NCBI RefSeq assembly: GCF_000969835.1
Contig: NZ_KQ033912.1
Coordinates: 3,123,373 to 3,187,372 of the forward strand
Direction: 5' to 3'
Source: Parabacteroides goldsteinii DSM 19448 = WAL 12034
GTDB taxonomy: Bacteria > Bacteroidota > Bacteroidia > Bacteroidales > Tannerellaceae
DNA: 64,000 bases
In this document: positions 9,211-17,109 of the stretch, one piece after another
Numbering within the stretch: position 1 is the first letter of the stretch
How the letters are laid out: the number at the start of each line of letters is the position of its first letter
Made by a program: the position numbers and the translations under genes
Notes under the pieces: generated by a model
Databases searched by the model: none
Told to the model about the DNA's origin: nothing
What the model saw: the letters and a program-made list of their open reading frames with translations, nothing else

Positions 9211-9251
9211 ACAAGCCTCTCCGGTTGATATCGGGGAGGCTTTGTATTTTT
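9211..9251 (+). terminator. Rho-independent terminator
   Basis: AAGCCTCTCCG (9213-9223) pairs with CGGGGAGGCTT (9232-9242), one G-U pair, with an 8-nt loop. A T-rich tract (TGTATTTTT) follows. It ends the S-layer-type transcript before parA. Confidence 0.8.
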
Positions 9252-9323
9252 AAAACTTCGTTATCATTTCCAAAAAAGTATATGCATATTCCTCATTTGG
9301 AACAAGTTATTAAATATTCTGTT

Positions 9324-9331
9324 TATATTTG
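9324..9331 (+). promoter_or_regulatory. -7 box of the parAB operon
   Basis: TATATTTG matches TAnnTTTG exactly. TTTG at 9296-9299 lies 24 bp upstream, slightly farther than usual for a -33 element. This gives a leader of about 105 nt before parA. Confidence 0.5.
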
Positions 9332-9443
9332 CAAGTTATCAACAGTTAGGGCGACTTTTCAACAAAACGAGCATTGTTTTGCTAAAACCTGATTTCGTTA
9401 GGTTTTTAATGTTTAGTTTTGCCTCCGAATTAATAGACGAAGT

Positions 9444-10208
9444 ATGGGAAAGATTATCGCTTTAGCAAATCAGAAAGGTGGAGTTGGTAAGACAACGACC
9501 ACGATTAATCTGGCTGCATCCCTCGCTGCACTCGAAAAGAAAGTGCTTGTTGTTGATGCGGACCCGCAGGCAAATGCCTCCTCCGGACTGGGTGTGGATA
9601 TTCGCAGTGTCGAGTTGTCCATCTATGAATGCCTGGTAAATAGCGAGGAGGCAAAAGGGGCCATTATCCCGACCGAGGTGGAAGGACTGGATATTATCCC
9701 GTCGCATATCGACCTGGTGGGTGCGGAGATTGAAATGCTGAACATGGAGAACCGGGAACAAATCCTGAAACAGATTCTCGTTCCCCTGAAGGATATGTAC
9801 GATTTTATCCTGATTGACTGTTCTCCTTCTCTGGGACTGATTACAGTAAATGCCCTTACGGCAGCCGATTCGGTCATAATCCCTGTACAATGTGAATATT
9901 TTGCATTGGAAGGTATCAGTAAACTGTTGAATACGATAAAAATTATTAAGTCAAAGCTGAATCCGGCTTTGGAAATCGAGGGATTCCTGCTGACGATGTA
10001 CGATTCGCGCCTTCGCCTGGCCAACCAGATTTACGAAGAGGTGAAACGTCCGTTCCGCGATCTCGTTTTTACAACCGTTATTCAGCGTAATGTGAAGCTG
10101 AGTGAGGCCTCCAGCTACGGCAAACCGGTATTGCTTTACGATGCCGAATCGAAAGGAGCGCTCAATCATATGCAGCTGGCACAGGAGCTGATAGACAAAA
10201 ACAAATAA
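9444..10208 (+). CDS. parA: Chromosome-partitioning ATPase ParA (Soj)
   Basis: ParA is a Walker-type ATPase that with ParB and parS segregates the chromosomal origin region. The 254-residue sequence has the deviant Walker A motif KGGVGKTTT (residues 11-19), Walker A' VLVVDADPQANAS, and Walker B DFILIDCSPSLG. There is no N-terminal helix-turn-helix, so it is the short chromosomal (Soj) type rather than the plasmid P1 type. It is followed 8 bp later by parB and co-directional with DUF5683, MltD and relA/spoT genes, a gene order I regard as usual in Bacteroidales. Confidence 0.96.
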   Translation: MGKIIALANQKGGVGKTTTTINLAASLAALEKKVLVVDADPQANASSGLGVDIRSVELSIYECLVNSEEAKGAIIPTEVEGLDIIPSHIDLVGAEIEMLNMENREQILKQILVPLKDMYDFILIDCSPSLGLITVNALTAADSVIIPVQCEYFALEGISKLLNTIKIIKSKLNPALEIEGFLLTMYDSRLRLANQIYEEVKRPFRDLVFTTVIQRNVKLSEASSYGKPVLLYDAESKGALNHMQLAQELIDKNK

Positions 10209-10216
10209 GTAGAATT

Positions 10217-11101
10217 ATGGCAGTAATGAAAAGATCGGCTCTTGGCCGTGGATTGGATGCTTTGATCACGATGGACGACCTGAAGACAGGCGGTTCGTCT
10301 TCTATCAGTGAGATAGAACTGAGCAAGATTCAGCCCAATCCGGATCAACCCCGTTCCATATTTGAGGAAGAAGCACTGGAGGAACTGGCTACTTCTATCC
10401 GCTCCCTGGGTGTTATCCAGCCGATAACCCTGAAAGAGATCGGAACCGAGAAGTATATGATCATCTCCGGCGAACGTCGTTACCGTGCCTCTCTGATGGC
10501 AGGTCTGGAACAGATTCCTGCCTATATCAAGACGGCAGCCGACGAGAATGTAGTCGAGATGGCGCTGATTGAAAATATACAGCGTGAAGACCTTAACTCG
10601 ATAGAAATAGCATTGGCTTATCAGAAACTGATAGATAGCTACGGTCTGACTCAGGAAAAACTCAGCGAACGGGTAGGAAAGAAGCGGGCTACTATTGCCA
10701 ACTATCTGCGCTTGCTGAAGTTGCCTGCCGAGATACAGATGGGACTGAAAGATAAGAAAATCGATATGGGACATGCTCGTGCCCTGCTGCCGGTCGAAGA
10801 TCCGGAGGTGCAGTTGGCTCTGTATGAACAAATATTGGCAGAAGGACTTTCCGTACGTAATGTGGAAGAGATCGTGCGGAACGGAGCGGAAGCTGTAGCG
10901 ACAGAAAAGAAAGAGAAAACAGCCGGACGCAAACCGATGCTTCCCGAAGAATTTAACCTGCTGAAGGATCATTTGTCCCGATTCTTTAATACAAAGGTAC
11001 AACTGGCGTGCAACGAGAAGGGAAAAGGACGCATCACGATTCCTTTTACCTCGGAAGAAGAACTGGAAAGACTGATCGGTCTGTTGGATAAATTGAAATA
11101 A
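10217..11101 (+). CDS. parB: Chromosome-partitioning protein ParB (Spo0J)
   Basis: The 294-residue ParB nuclease/CTPase-fold domain is seen near residues 28-120 (IQPNPDQPRSIFEEEALEEL, then GERRYRASLMAG, the CTP-binding GERRxRA motif). The HTH follows (LTQEKLSERVGKKRATIANYLRLLKLP) and a C-terminal dimerisation segment closes the protein. It loads at parS sites and slides along DNA as a clamp. The parA-parB spacing of 8 bp shows one operon. A parS-like palindrome is noted separately at 60574-60587. Confidence 0.96.
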   Translation: MAVMKRSALGRGLDALITMDDLKTGGSSSISEIELSKIQPNPDQPRSIFEEEALEELATSIRSLGVIQPITLKEIGTEKYMIISGERRYRASLMAGLEQIPAYIKTAADENVVEMALIENIQREDLNSIEIALAYQKLIDSYGLTQEKLSERVGKKRATIANYLRLLKLPAEIQMGLKDKKIDMGHARALLPVEDPEVQLALYEQILAEGLSVRNVEEIVRNGAEAVATEKKEKTAGRKPMLPEEFNLLKDHLSRFFNTKVQLACNEKGKGRITIPFTSEEELERLIGLLDKLK

Positions 11102-11116
11102 GTTGACGGTAGATTC

Positions 11117-11845
11117 GTGAGGATGAAATTAAAAATAAGCAGGATACTGTGCTTGCTGGTGGTGCTTACGGGTATCTCTTTATATACAAAAGCACAAGGC
11201 AAGGCGGTTATACTCGACGCCGATACGGTTGTTGTTGCACCACCCGACTCAACGGTGCAGGCTGTACTTCAGTCGGCTGACTCTGCGAGCCGGGTAAAGG
11301 GCAAGGAAATAGATATGAAACCGTTCAAACCCAATCCGACAAAGGCGGTTATTTTGTCAGCTATTTTGCCGGGATTGGGACAGATATATAACAAGGCTTA
11401 CTGGAAATTACCTATTGTATATGGTGGTTTTATGGGCTGTATCTATGCGATAACCTGGAATAACAAGAATTATAAGGATTATTCGACGGCCTATTTTGAT
11501 TTGATGTATGATGTGAAAAACAATGCGGATGATCCGTCTAAATGGAGTAGTTCATGGACGGATATTGCGAAGAAGAACGGATATGATCCGGAAAAATTTA
11601 TTACGACCGCATCTTATCAGGATAACATCAAGCGCCGTAAGGACTATTTCCGTCGTTACAGGGATTTGAGTATTATTATCACAGCCGGCGTTTATGCTAT
11701 CTGTATGATCGATGCTTATGTGGATGCCCAGTTGTTCGACTTTGATATATCTCCTGACCTGAGTATGCGGGTGGAACCGATGGTGATGCCTAAGACCAGC
11801 GTCAGTGAACGAATATATGGCCTGAATTGCAGTATAAAATTCTAA
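11117..11845 (+). CDS. DUF5683 membrane protein
   Basis: The 242-residue protein has an N-terminal signal peptide (SRILCLLVVLTGISLYTKAQ) and the DUF5683 core: KAVILSAILPGLGQIYN followed by YWKLPIVYGGFMGCIYA. A second membrane segment lies near residues 190-210 (LSIIITAGVYAICMIDAYVD). The family is common in Bacteroidetes next to parAB and mltD and has no established function. The start could be ATG 11117 or ATG 11123; the second gives a more typical signal peptide. It lies 15 bp after parB and 7 bp before mltD, so it belongs to the same transcript. Confidence 0.9.
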   Translation: MRMKLKISRILCLLVVLTGISLYTKAQGKAVILDADTVVVAPPDSTVQAVLQSADSASRVKGKEIDMKPFKPNPTKAVILSAILPGLGQIYNKAYWKLPIVYGGFMGCIYAITWNNKNYKDYSTAYFDLMYDVKNNADDPSKWSSSWTDIAKKNGYDPEKFITTASYQDNIKRRKDYFRRYRDLSIIITAGVYAICMIDAYVDAQLFDFDISPDLSMRVEPMVMPKTSVSERIYGLNCSIKF

Positions 11846-11852
11846 TTAATAC

Positions 11853-13379
11853 ATGAAATACTTATTATCATTACTCTGTTTCTGCTGTTTCGTTACTGTT
11901 GTCCGTGCACAGGAAACAATAACTGAAAATGAAGAACCTCAGTATTCGGACCTTTCCGCCGACTCCCTGTCGGTTGATGTCGGTCTGATACCCGAAAGTC
12001 TGGATGCGGATGTCGACAGCCTGCTTCACTCCTGGCATGTGCAATACTTTTCCAAGAAAGATGAATATTGTCATGACGATGCCGCAAATGTATGGTTCCC
12101 TGACTCTGTCTACCGGGAACGTCTGGAAAGCCTTCCGCGTGTTATTTCCTTACCTTATAATAAGGTAGTACGCGATTGCATTGATTTATATGCCGACCGC
12201 CGTCGTAATCTGGTACGTTATATGCTGGGTATGGCGGATTTTTATTTTCCAATCATCGAACAGGTTCTGGATGAGCATGACTTGCCAATCGAACTGAAAT
12301 ATCTGGCTGTGGTGGAAAGTGCCCTGAATCCGGTAGCCTTGTCACGTGTCGGTGCCTGCGGCTTATGGCAGTTCATGCTTCCGACCGGAAAGATTTACGG
12401 ACTGGAGATCAACAGTCTTGTTGACGAACGTCGTGACCCGGTAAAGGCTACACATGCCGCCTGTCGTTATTTCAAAGATATGTATGCTATTTACGGTGAC
12501 TGGAATCTGGTGCTGGCTTCTTATAACTGCGGGCCGGGAAATGTCAATAAAGCTATCCGCCGTTCCGGAGGGAAGACGGACTTCTGGGAGATATTCCCTT
12601 ATCTGCCCAAAGAAACCCGCTCGTATGTGCCGTTATTCATTGCGGCAAATTATATTATGAACTATTATTGCGATCATAATATCTGTCCGATACAGACCAG
12701 TATGCCGCTGGCTACCGATACGGTCGTTGTCACAAAAGCGCTGCATCTGGAGCAGGTGGCAGATATACTACAAATGGATATTCAACAGGTCCGTGCCTTG
12801 AATCCGCAGTATAAGCGTGATATTATCCCTGGAAACACGGAGCCGTCTGTGTTGAAGTTGCCGGTAAACCAGACATATGCTTTCATCGACAAAGAAGATA
12901 CGATCTATACGCATCGTGCAGAAGATTTGTTGGAGAATTGTCTGGCTTATAATCCGTCCGATAAAGACAGTAGAAAGTCCTCTAACCGCGAAAAGATTAC
13001 TCATCGTGTCGCTTCCGGCGAAAATATCTATGCGATAGCCGACCGGTATGGAGTGACTCCGAAAGAAGTACGTCAATGGAACGGTCTGAAGTCGAACCGT
13101 CTGGCTAATGGGCGGCGCCTGACTTTGTATGTGGATAATGGCGGGGTGGCTTTTGCTTCAACAGCAAAGTCTAAGGCGATACCTAAAACGACTTCTCCTT
13201 CGGAAATAGTTGAGAAACAGAGTAATGGCTATGTCTCTTATCAGGTGAAATCGGGAGATTCCCTTTACACGATATCGAAAAAGTATCCCGGTGTGTCGGC
13301 AGCTTTGATACAAAAGGCGAACGGATTACCGAATGCAAATATCCGTCCCGGACAGGTTCTGAAAATTCCTGTGGGATAA
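11853..13379 (+). CDS. mltD: Membrane-bound lytic murein transglycosylase D-like protein with two LysM domains
   Basis: Signal peptide (residues 1-19, ending VVRAQ) is followed by an SLT domain: LPIELKYLAVVESALNPVAL carries the catalytic Glu, then GACGLWQFM, then NLVLASYNCGPGNVNKA. Two LysM repeats near the C-terminus (HRVASGENIYAIADRYGV and YQVKSGDSLYTISKKYPG) bind peptidoglycan. It cleaves glycan strands without hydrolysis in the periplasm. At 508 aa it is typical for MltD-like enzymes. No lipobox Cys is evident in the signal, so it may be periplasmic rather than lipid-anchored. Confidence 0.93.
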   Translation: MKYLLSLLCFCCFVTVVRAQETITENEEPQYSDLSADSLSVDVGLIPESLDADVDSLLHSWHVQYFSKKDEYCHDDAANVWFPDSVYRERLESLPRVISLPYNKVVRDCIDLYADRRRNLVRYMLGMADFYFPIIEQVLDEHDLPIELKYLAVVESALNPVALSRVGACGLWQFMLPTGKIYGLEINSLVDERRDPVKATHAACRYFKDMYAIYGDWNLVLASYNCGPGNVNKAIRRSGGKTDFWEIFPYLPKETRSYVPLFIAANYIMNYYCDHNICPIQTSMPLATDTVVVTKALHLEQVADILQMDIQQVRALNPQYKRDIIPGNTEPSVLKLPVNQTYAFIDKEDTIYTHRAEDLLENCLAYNPSDKDSRKSSNREKITHRVASGENIYAIADRYGVTPKEVRQWNGLKSNRLANGRRLTLYVDNGGVAFASTAKSKAIPKTTSPSEIVEKQSNGYVSYQVKSGDSLYTISKKYPGVSAALIQKANGLPNANIRPGQVLKIPVG

Positions 13380-13426
13380 AACTTGCTATTTTCTTGGCTT
13401 CCGTGCTGATTTTTGATGAATATTTG

Positions 13427-13434
13427 TATATTTG
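13427..13434 (+). promoter_or_regulatory. -7 box of relA/spoT
   Basis: TATATTTG matches the Bacteroidetes -7 consensus, 38 bp before the start codon, in the 93-bp gap after mltD. It suggests the stringent-response gene has its own promoter. No clear -33 TTG. Confidence 0.5.
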
Positions 13435-13472
13435 TGGTTACAGACGTTGTATAAAAAGAAGAGGTTGTAACC

Positions 13473-15761
13473 ATGAGTGATGCGATAGACACAAAAGACA
13501 CAAAGGAAGCTGGTGACATGTTACCCGCTATGACGGCAGACGAGAAAATGATCCAGGATGGATTTAACGAGCTGCTGAAGGACTATCTGAATTCAAATCA
13601 CCGGAGGAAGGTGGAGCGCATTACTAAGGCGTTCAACTTTGCCAATCAGGCGCATGCCGGCGTGAAACGGCGGTCCGGCGAACCCTATATCATGCACCCC
13701 ATTGCCGTTGCACGGATTGTTTGCCGTGAAATGGGACTGGGGTCGACTTCTATTTGTTCGGCTCTGCTCCACGATGTAGTGGAGGATACGGAATATACCG
13801 TACAGGATATTAGTGATATGTTCGGTCCGAAGATTGCCCAGATTGTAGATGGGCTGACTAAGATATCCGGTGGTATTTTCGGGGAACAGGCTTCGGCGCA
13901 GGCGGAAAACTTCCGTAAGTTGTTGCTTACCATGAGTGACGATATCCGTGTAATCCTGATCAAAATCGCCGACCGTCTGCACAATATGCGAACCTTGGGT
14001 TCGATGCTTCCCGCCAAGCAATTCAAGATTGCCGGAGAGACACTGTACCTTTATGCACCTTTGGCTCATCGCCTGGGTCTTTTCACCATCAAAACGGAAC
14101 TGGAGGACCTGAGTTTTAAATATGAGCATCCTCAGGAATATGATTTTATCGAACAGAAACTGCAAGCCTCCGAGGAAAGCCGTAATAAGCTTTTCGAACA
14201 TTTCGCAATTCCGGTCGATAAGAAACTGAAAGAAATGGGCTTGCATTATGAGATGAAAGCCCGTGTGAAATCTGCTTACTCTATCTGGAACAAGATGGAG
14301 AGCAAAGGGATTACCTTTGAAGATATCTACGACCTGTATGCCGTCCGTATCATTTTTGATCCGCTGCCGGGTGTGGATGAAAAGAATATGTGCTGGGATA
14401 TCTATTCCGCTATAACAGATATTTACCGTATTCGTCCGGATCGAATCCGTGACTGGGTAAGCCGTCCGAAGGCTAACGGATACCAGGCGTTACACCTGAC
14501 AGTCATGGGCCCCGATGGGCAGTGGGTGGAAATACAGATTCGCAGCCGGCGTATGGACGATATTGCTGAGAAAGGATTTGCCGCACACTGGAAATATAAA
14601 GAACACAGCGTAGAAGAAGATACCGAACTCGATAAATGGCTTCAGACAATTACTGAAATCCTGGAAAGTCCGGACCCGAATGCCCTCGACTTCCTGGATA
14701 CGATCAAGCTGAACCTCTTTACCTCTGAAATATTCGTGTTTACCCCGAAAGGGGATATAAAAACGCTTCCCCAGGGGGCAACCGCGCTTGACTTTGCCTA
14801 TGCACTGCATACCAATATCGGTAATAAATGTATCGGTGCGAAAGTAAACCATCGCCTGGTTCCTCTCAGTCACCCGTTGGCCAGTGGAGACCAGGTGGAG
14901 ATACTGACTTCCCGTTCACAGGAGCCGCAAGCGGAATGGCTTAATTTTGTTACTACGGCAAAAGCCCGTTCAAAGATCGATGCCGTATTGAAGCGTGCTC
15001 GTAAGGATGCAGCCAAAGTGGGTGAGGAGAAGGTGATTGCAGCCTTTAAGCGCTCTGATATGGAGGCAAGTACGTCTAATCTGGATAAGTTATGTATGTA
15101 TTTCGGTTTTTCCAAGCGGGAGGAATTCTTTTATGCCGTGGAAAAGGGCGATGTCACCTTGCCGGAAAATATAAAGAAGCTGTTGAAGGAAAAGACCGAT
15201 AACGTTTTATTTAAGTATGTAAAGCAGGCGTTAGGAGTCGGTGTCAAGAATAATAAGGAGAAAGAAGAGGTACAGAAAGAAGAAAAACCGAAAGCAAAAT
15301 ACGATAAATCGAAACCTTATATCCTTCGTGAAGAAGCATTCGAACGTAATTATGTCATTGCTGAATGCTGTAAACCTATTCCGGGTGACGATGCGTTGGG
15401 CTTCATCAACGATGACGGCAATGTGGTTGTTCATAAACGCTCCTGTCCGATTGCCATGCGCCTGAAGAGCAGTTTCGGCGAACGTATCCTGAATACCGAA
15501 TGGAGTAGCCATAAGAATGCTTCCTTTGAGGCTACTCTCGAAGTGAAAGGTATCGACTCGATTGGCGTTCTGAACACAATCACTAAAACAATCTCCGATG
15601 ACTTCAATGTAAATATCATGCGTCTGCTTATTGAAGCGAAAGACGGTGTGTTTGAAGGAAAGATTAAGATGAAAGTGCATGATGTGGAAGACATACAGAA
15701 GATGTGTGTGACGCTTTCTAAGATAAAGAACATAAAGTCGGTCGGTCGTGTGGCTGATTAA
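13473..15761 (+). CDS. Bifunctional (p)ppGpp synthetase/hydrolase, RelA/SpoT family
   Basis: This 762-residue long RSH enzyme makes and degrades (p)ppGpp. An HD hydrolase domain with intact LLHDVVEDTEYT lies near residues 97-108, with the second motif KIADRLHNMRTL. The synthetase domain follows (RVKSAYSIWNKM, DLYAVRIIF, ANGYQALHLTV, VEIQIRSRRMDDIAEKGFAAHWKYK), then TGS (IFVFTPKGDIKTLPQGATALDFAY), a zinc-finger-like segment (VIAECCKPIPGDDALGF) and a C-terminal ACT domain. Both catalytic halves look intact, so it is a Rel/SpoT-type dual enzyme. Bacteroidales often carry two RSH genes; I cannot tell which one this is. Confidence 0.95.
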   Translation: MSDAIDTKDTKEAGDMLPAMTADEKMIQDGFNELLKDYLNSNHRRKVERITKAFNFANQAHAGVKRRSGEPYIMHPIAVARIVCREMGLGSTSICSALLHDVVEDTEYTVQDISDMFGPKIAQIVDGLTKISGGIFGEQASAQAENFRKLLLTMSDDIRVILIKIADRLHNMRTLGSMLPAKQFKIAGETLYLYAPLAHRLGLFTIKTELEDLSFKYEHPQEYDFIEQKLQASEESRNKLFEHFAIPVDKKLKEMGLHYEMKARVKSAYSIWNKMESKGITFEDIYDLYAVRIIFDPLPGVDEKNMCWDIYSAITDIYRIRPDRIRDWVSRPKANGYQALHLTVMGPDGQWVEIQIRSRRMDDIAEKGFAAHWKYKEHSVEEDTELDKWLQTITEILESPDPNALDFLDTIKLNLFTSEIFVFTPKGDIKTLPQGATALDFAYALHTNIGNKCIGAKVNHRLVPLSHPLASGDQVEILTSRSQEPQAEWLNFVTTAKARSKIDAVLKRARKDAAKVGEEKVIAAFKRSDMEASTSNLDKLCMYFGFSKREEFFYAVEKGDVTLPENIKKLLKEKTDNVLFKYVKQALGVGVKNNKEKEEVQKEEKPKAKYDKSKPYILREEAFERNYVIAECCKPIPGDDALGFINDDGNVVVHKRSCPIAMRLKSSFGERILNTEWSSHKNASFEATLEVKGIDSIGVLNTITKTISDDFNVNIMRLLIEAKDGVFEGKIKMKVHDVEDIQKMCVTLSKIKNIKSVGRVAD

Positions 15762-15860
15762 TCGGTAGGTATTTTAACCCTCTAAAATACACATTTATAG
15801 GTATTGCCTTTATAAGGGAGATATCTGACCTTTGTCTTCGTCAATTAAAAATAGAATAAG

Positions 15861-16373
15861 ATGAAGACAATAGGTATTTTTTACGGTTCTTCAACCGGGA
15901 CAACAGAGGATATTGCAAAACGTATAGCAGCCAAGTTAGGCGTGGATGCTTCTAACCTGTACGATGTGGCGAAGGCTTCTCCTTCCGACCTGGCAGGTTA
16001 TGAGGTTTTGATACTGGGTAGTTCAACCTGGGGCGCCGGCGATTTGCAGGATGACTGGTATGATTTCCTTGCCAAGATAAAGAAACTGGATTTATCCGGT
16101 AAGTTCGTGGCTATTTTCGGTTGCGGCGACTCTTCCTCTTTCAGCGATACGTTCTGTGACGCTATCGGAACAATTTATACGGACCTTCAGGATACTGGGT
16201 GCACATTTATCGGAAATGTGGCAACAGACGGTTACTCTTACGATGATTCGGCAGCCGTTATCGACGGTCAGTTTGTCGGACTTCCGTTGGACGAACTGAA
16301 TGAAGACGACCAGACGGAGTCCCGTCTTGACTCATGGATTGATTCTTTGAAGAAAGAAGATTGGAATAATTGA
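15861..16373 (+). CDS. fldA: Flavodoxin (long chain)
   Basis: A 170-residue FMN-binding electron carrier. The phosphate-binding loop is YGSSTGTTEDIAKRI near residues 8-22, and the FMN isoalloxazine loops are SSTWGAGDLQDDW and FGCGDSSSFSDTF. The extra segment around YTDLQDTGCTFIGNVATDGYS marks the long-chain class. It is followed 40 bp later by a DUF2023 gene, a partner repeatedly seen beside flavodoxin. It probably supplies low-potential electrons, possibly under iron limitation, but no operator is visible. Confidence 0.95.
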   Translation: MKTIGIFYGSSTGTTEDIAKRIAAKLGVDASNLYDVAKASPSDLAGYEVLILGSSTWGAGDLQDDWYDFLAKIKKLDLSGKFVAIFGCGDSSSFSDTFCDAIGTIYTDLQDTGCTFIGNVATDGYSYDDSAAVIDGQFVGLPLDELNEDDQTESRLDSWIDSLKKEDWNN

Positions 16374-16413
16374 TTTTCATGTATTAGTTTTTAAGGTAAT
16401 ATCAGTCAGTGCG

Positions 16414-16800
16414 ATGGTAACGGTCAAAGAGAATAAGATTCCCGGAGAGGTAAAAGTTTTTTTGAATCATATCTACGAATATAAAAAGGGGATACGAAGC
16501 ATGGTTTTATGCACGATCAATAAATCTTATGAAAAGATTGCCACCGATCGTCTGGAAAGCCAGCAGATTTGCTATGTGAAGCAGGATGCCGGTGAGCGGA
16601 GTGTGAATATTTATTTCGGCAGACCTGAATGTATTGATGCAATCCGTTTGCTGGTTACCCGTCCTTTGAACTTGCTTACTCCTGAGGAAGATTTTATTCT
16701 CGGCGCCTTATTAGGATATGATATCTGCATGCAGTGCGAACGTTTCTGCACAAAGAAGAAACAGGCATTGTCATCCGACCTGGCTGGTATGGTAGGATAG
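16414..16800 (+). CDS. DUF2023 protein (flavodoxin-associated)
   Basis: A compact 128-residue soluble protein with no signal or membrane segment. The sequence (VFLNHIYEYKKGIRSMVLCT, NIYFGRPECIDAIRLL, LTPEEDFILGALLGYDICMQCERFC) matches the DUF2023 family, found almost only next to flavodoxin genes. The CxxC-type cysteines in CMQCERFC could bind metal or be redox active, which is inference. The start is the ATG at 16414; no better upstream start is seen. Its function has not been established to my knowledge. Confidence 0.88.
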   Translation: MVTVKENKIPGEVKVFLNHIYEYKKGIRSMVLCTINKSYEKIATDRLESQQICYVKQDAGERSVNIYFGRPECIDAIRLLVTRPLNLLTPEEDFILGALLGYDICMQCERFCTKKKQALSSDLAGMVG

Positions 16801-17109
16801 TTTTCCCTAAAATTGTTTATTTACCCCTGTTACCCCGCTTGGGATAGCCGACACCGATACTTATAGAACAAAGACTTTCTGGATTTAACAGGTAGTATCG
16901 GCCATCCCAGGAGAACGCAAAGCGTTCTATGAAAGGCATCAGCTGATGAGCGTTAAACGAAGCATCCGTAGAGAGCGTCCGGAGGCTGTGCTGTTTGAGC
17001 GCAGCGAGTTCACAGACGACAGCGAACGGAGGATGCGGAGTAGCGAAGCAGGTGTAGCCTTGATCTTTTGGCTACTTTTCCATCAAGGGAAAAGTAGGAT
17101 CAATTCTTT
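16801..17109. repeat. Structured intergenic repeat-like element between convergent genes
   Basis: These 309 non-coding bases hold a chain of inverted repeats. GGGATAGCCGA.. near 16841 faces AGTATCGGCCATCCC (16894-16908). AGAACGC-AAA-GCGTTCT spans 16912-16928. CATCAGCTGATG lies near 16937. GCATCCG near 16972 faces CGGAGGATGC near 17029. A long terminal hairpin spans 17060-17103. The phrases GAGCGCAGCGAG and TTTTGGCTACTTTTCCATC are of a kind I recall in many Bacteroidetes intergenic regions, so this may be a member of a dispersed repeat family. That recall needs a genome search. Confidence 0.55.
17060..17103. terminator. Hairpin between convergent genes
   Basis: CTACTTTTCC (17072-17081) and GGAAAAGTAG (17088-17097) form a perfect 10-bp stem with a 6-nt loop, extended by TTGATC (17060-17065) and GATCAA (17098-17103). 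It can end transcription from both the flavodoxin side and the receptor gene. Confidence 0.6.
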
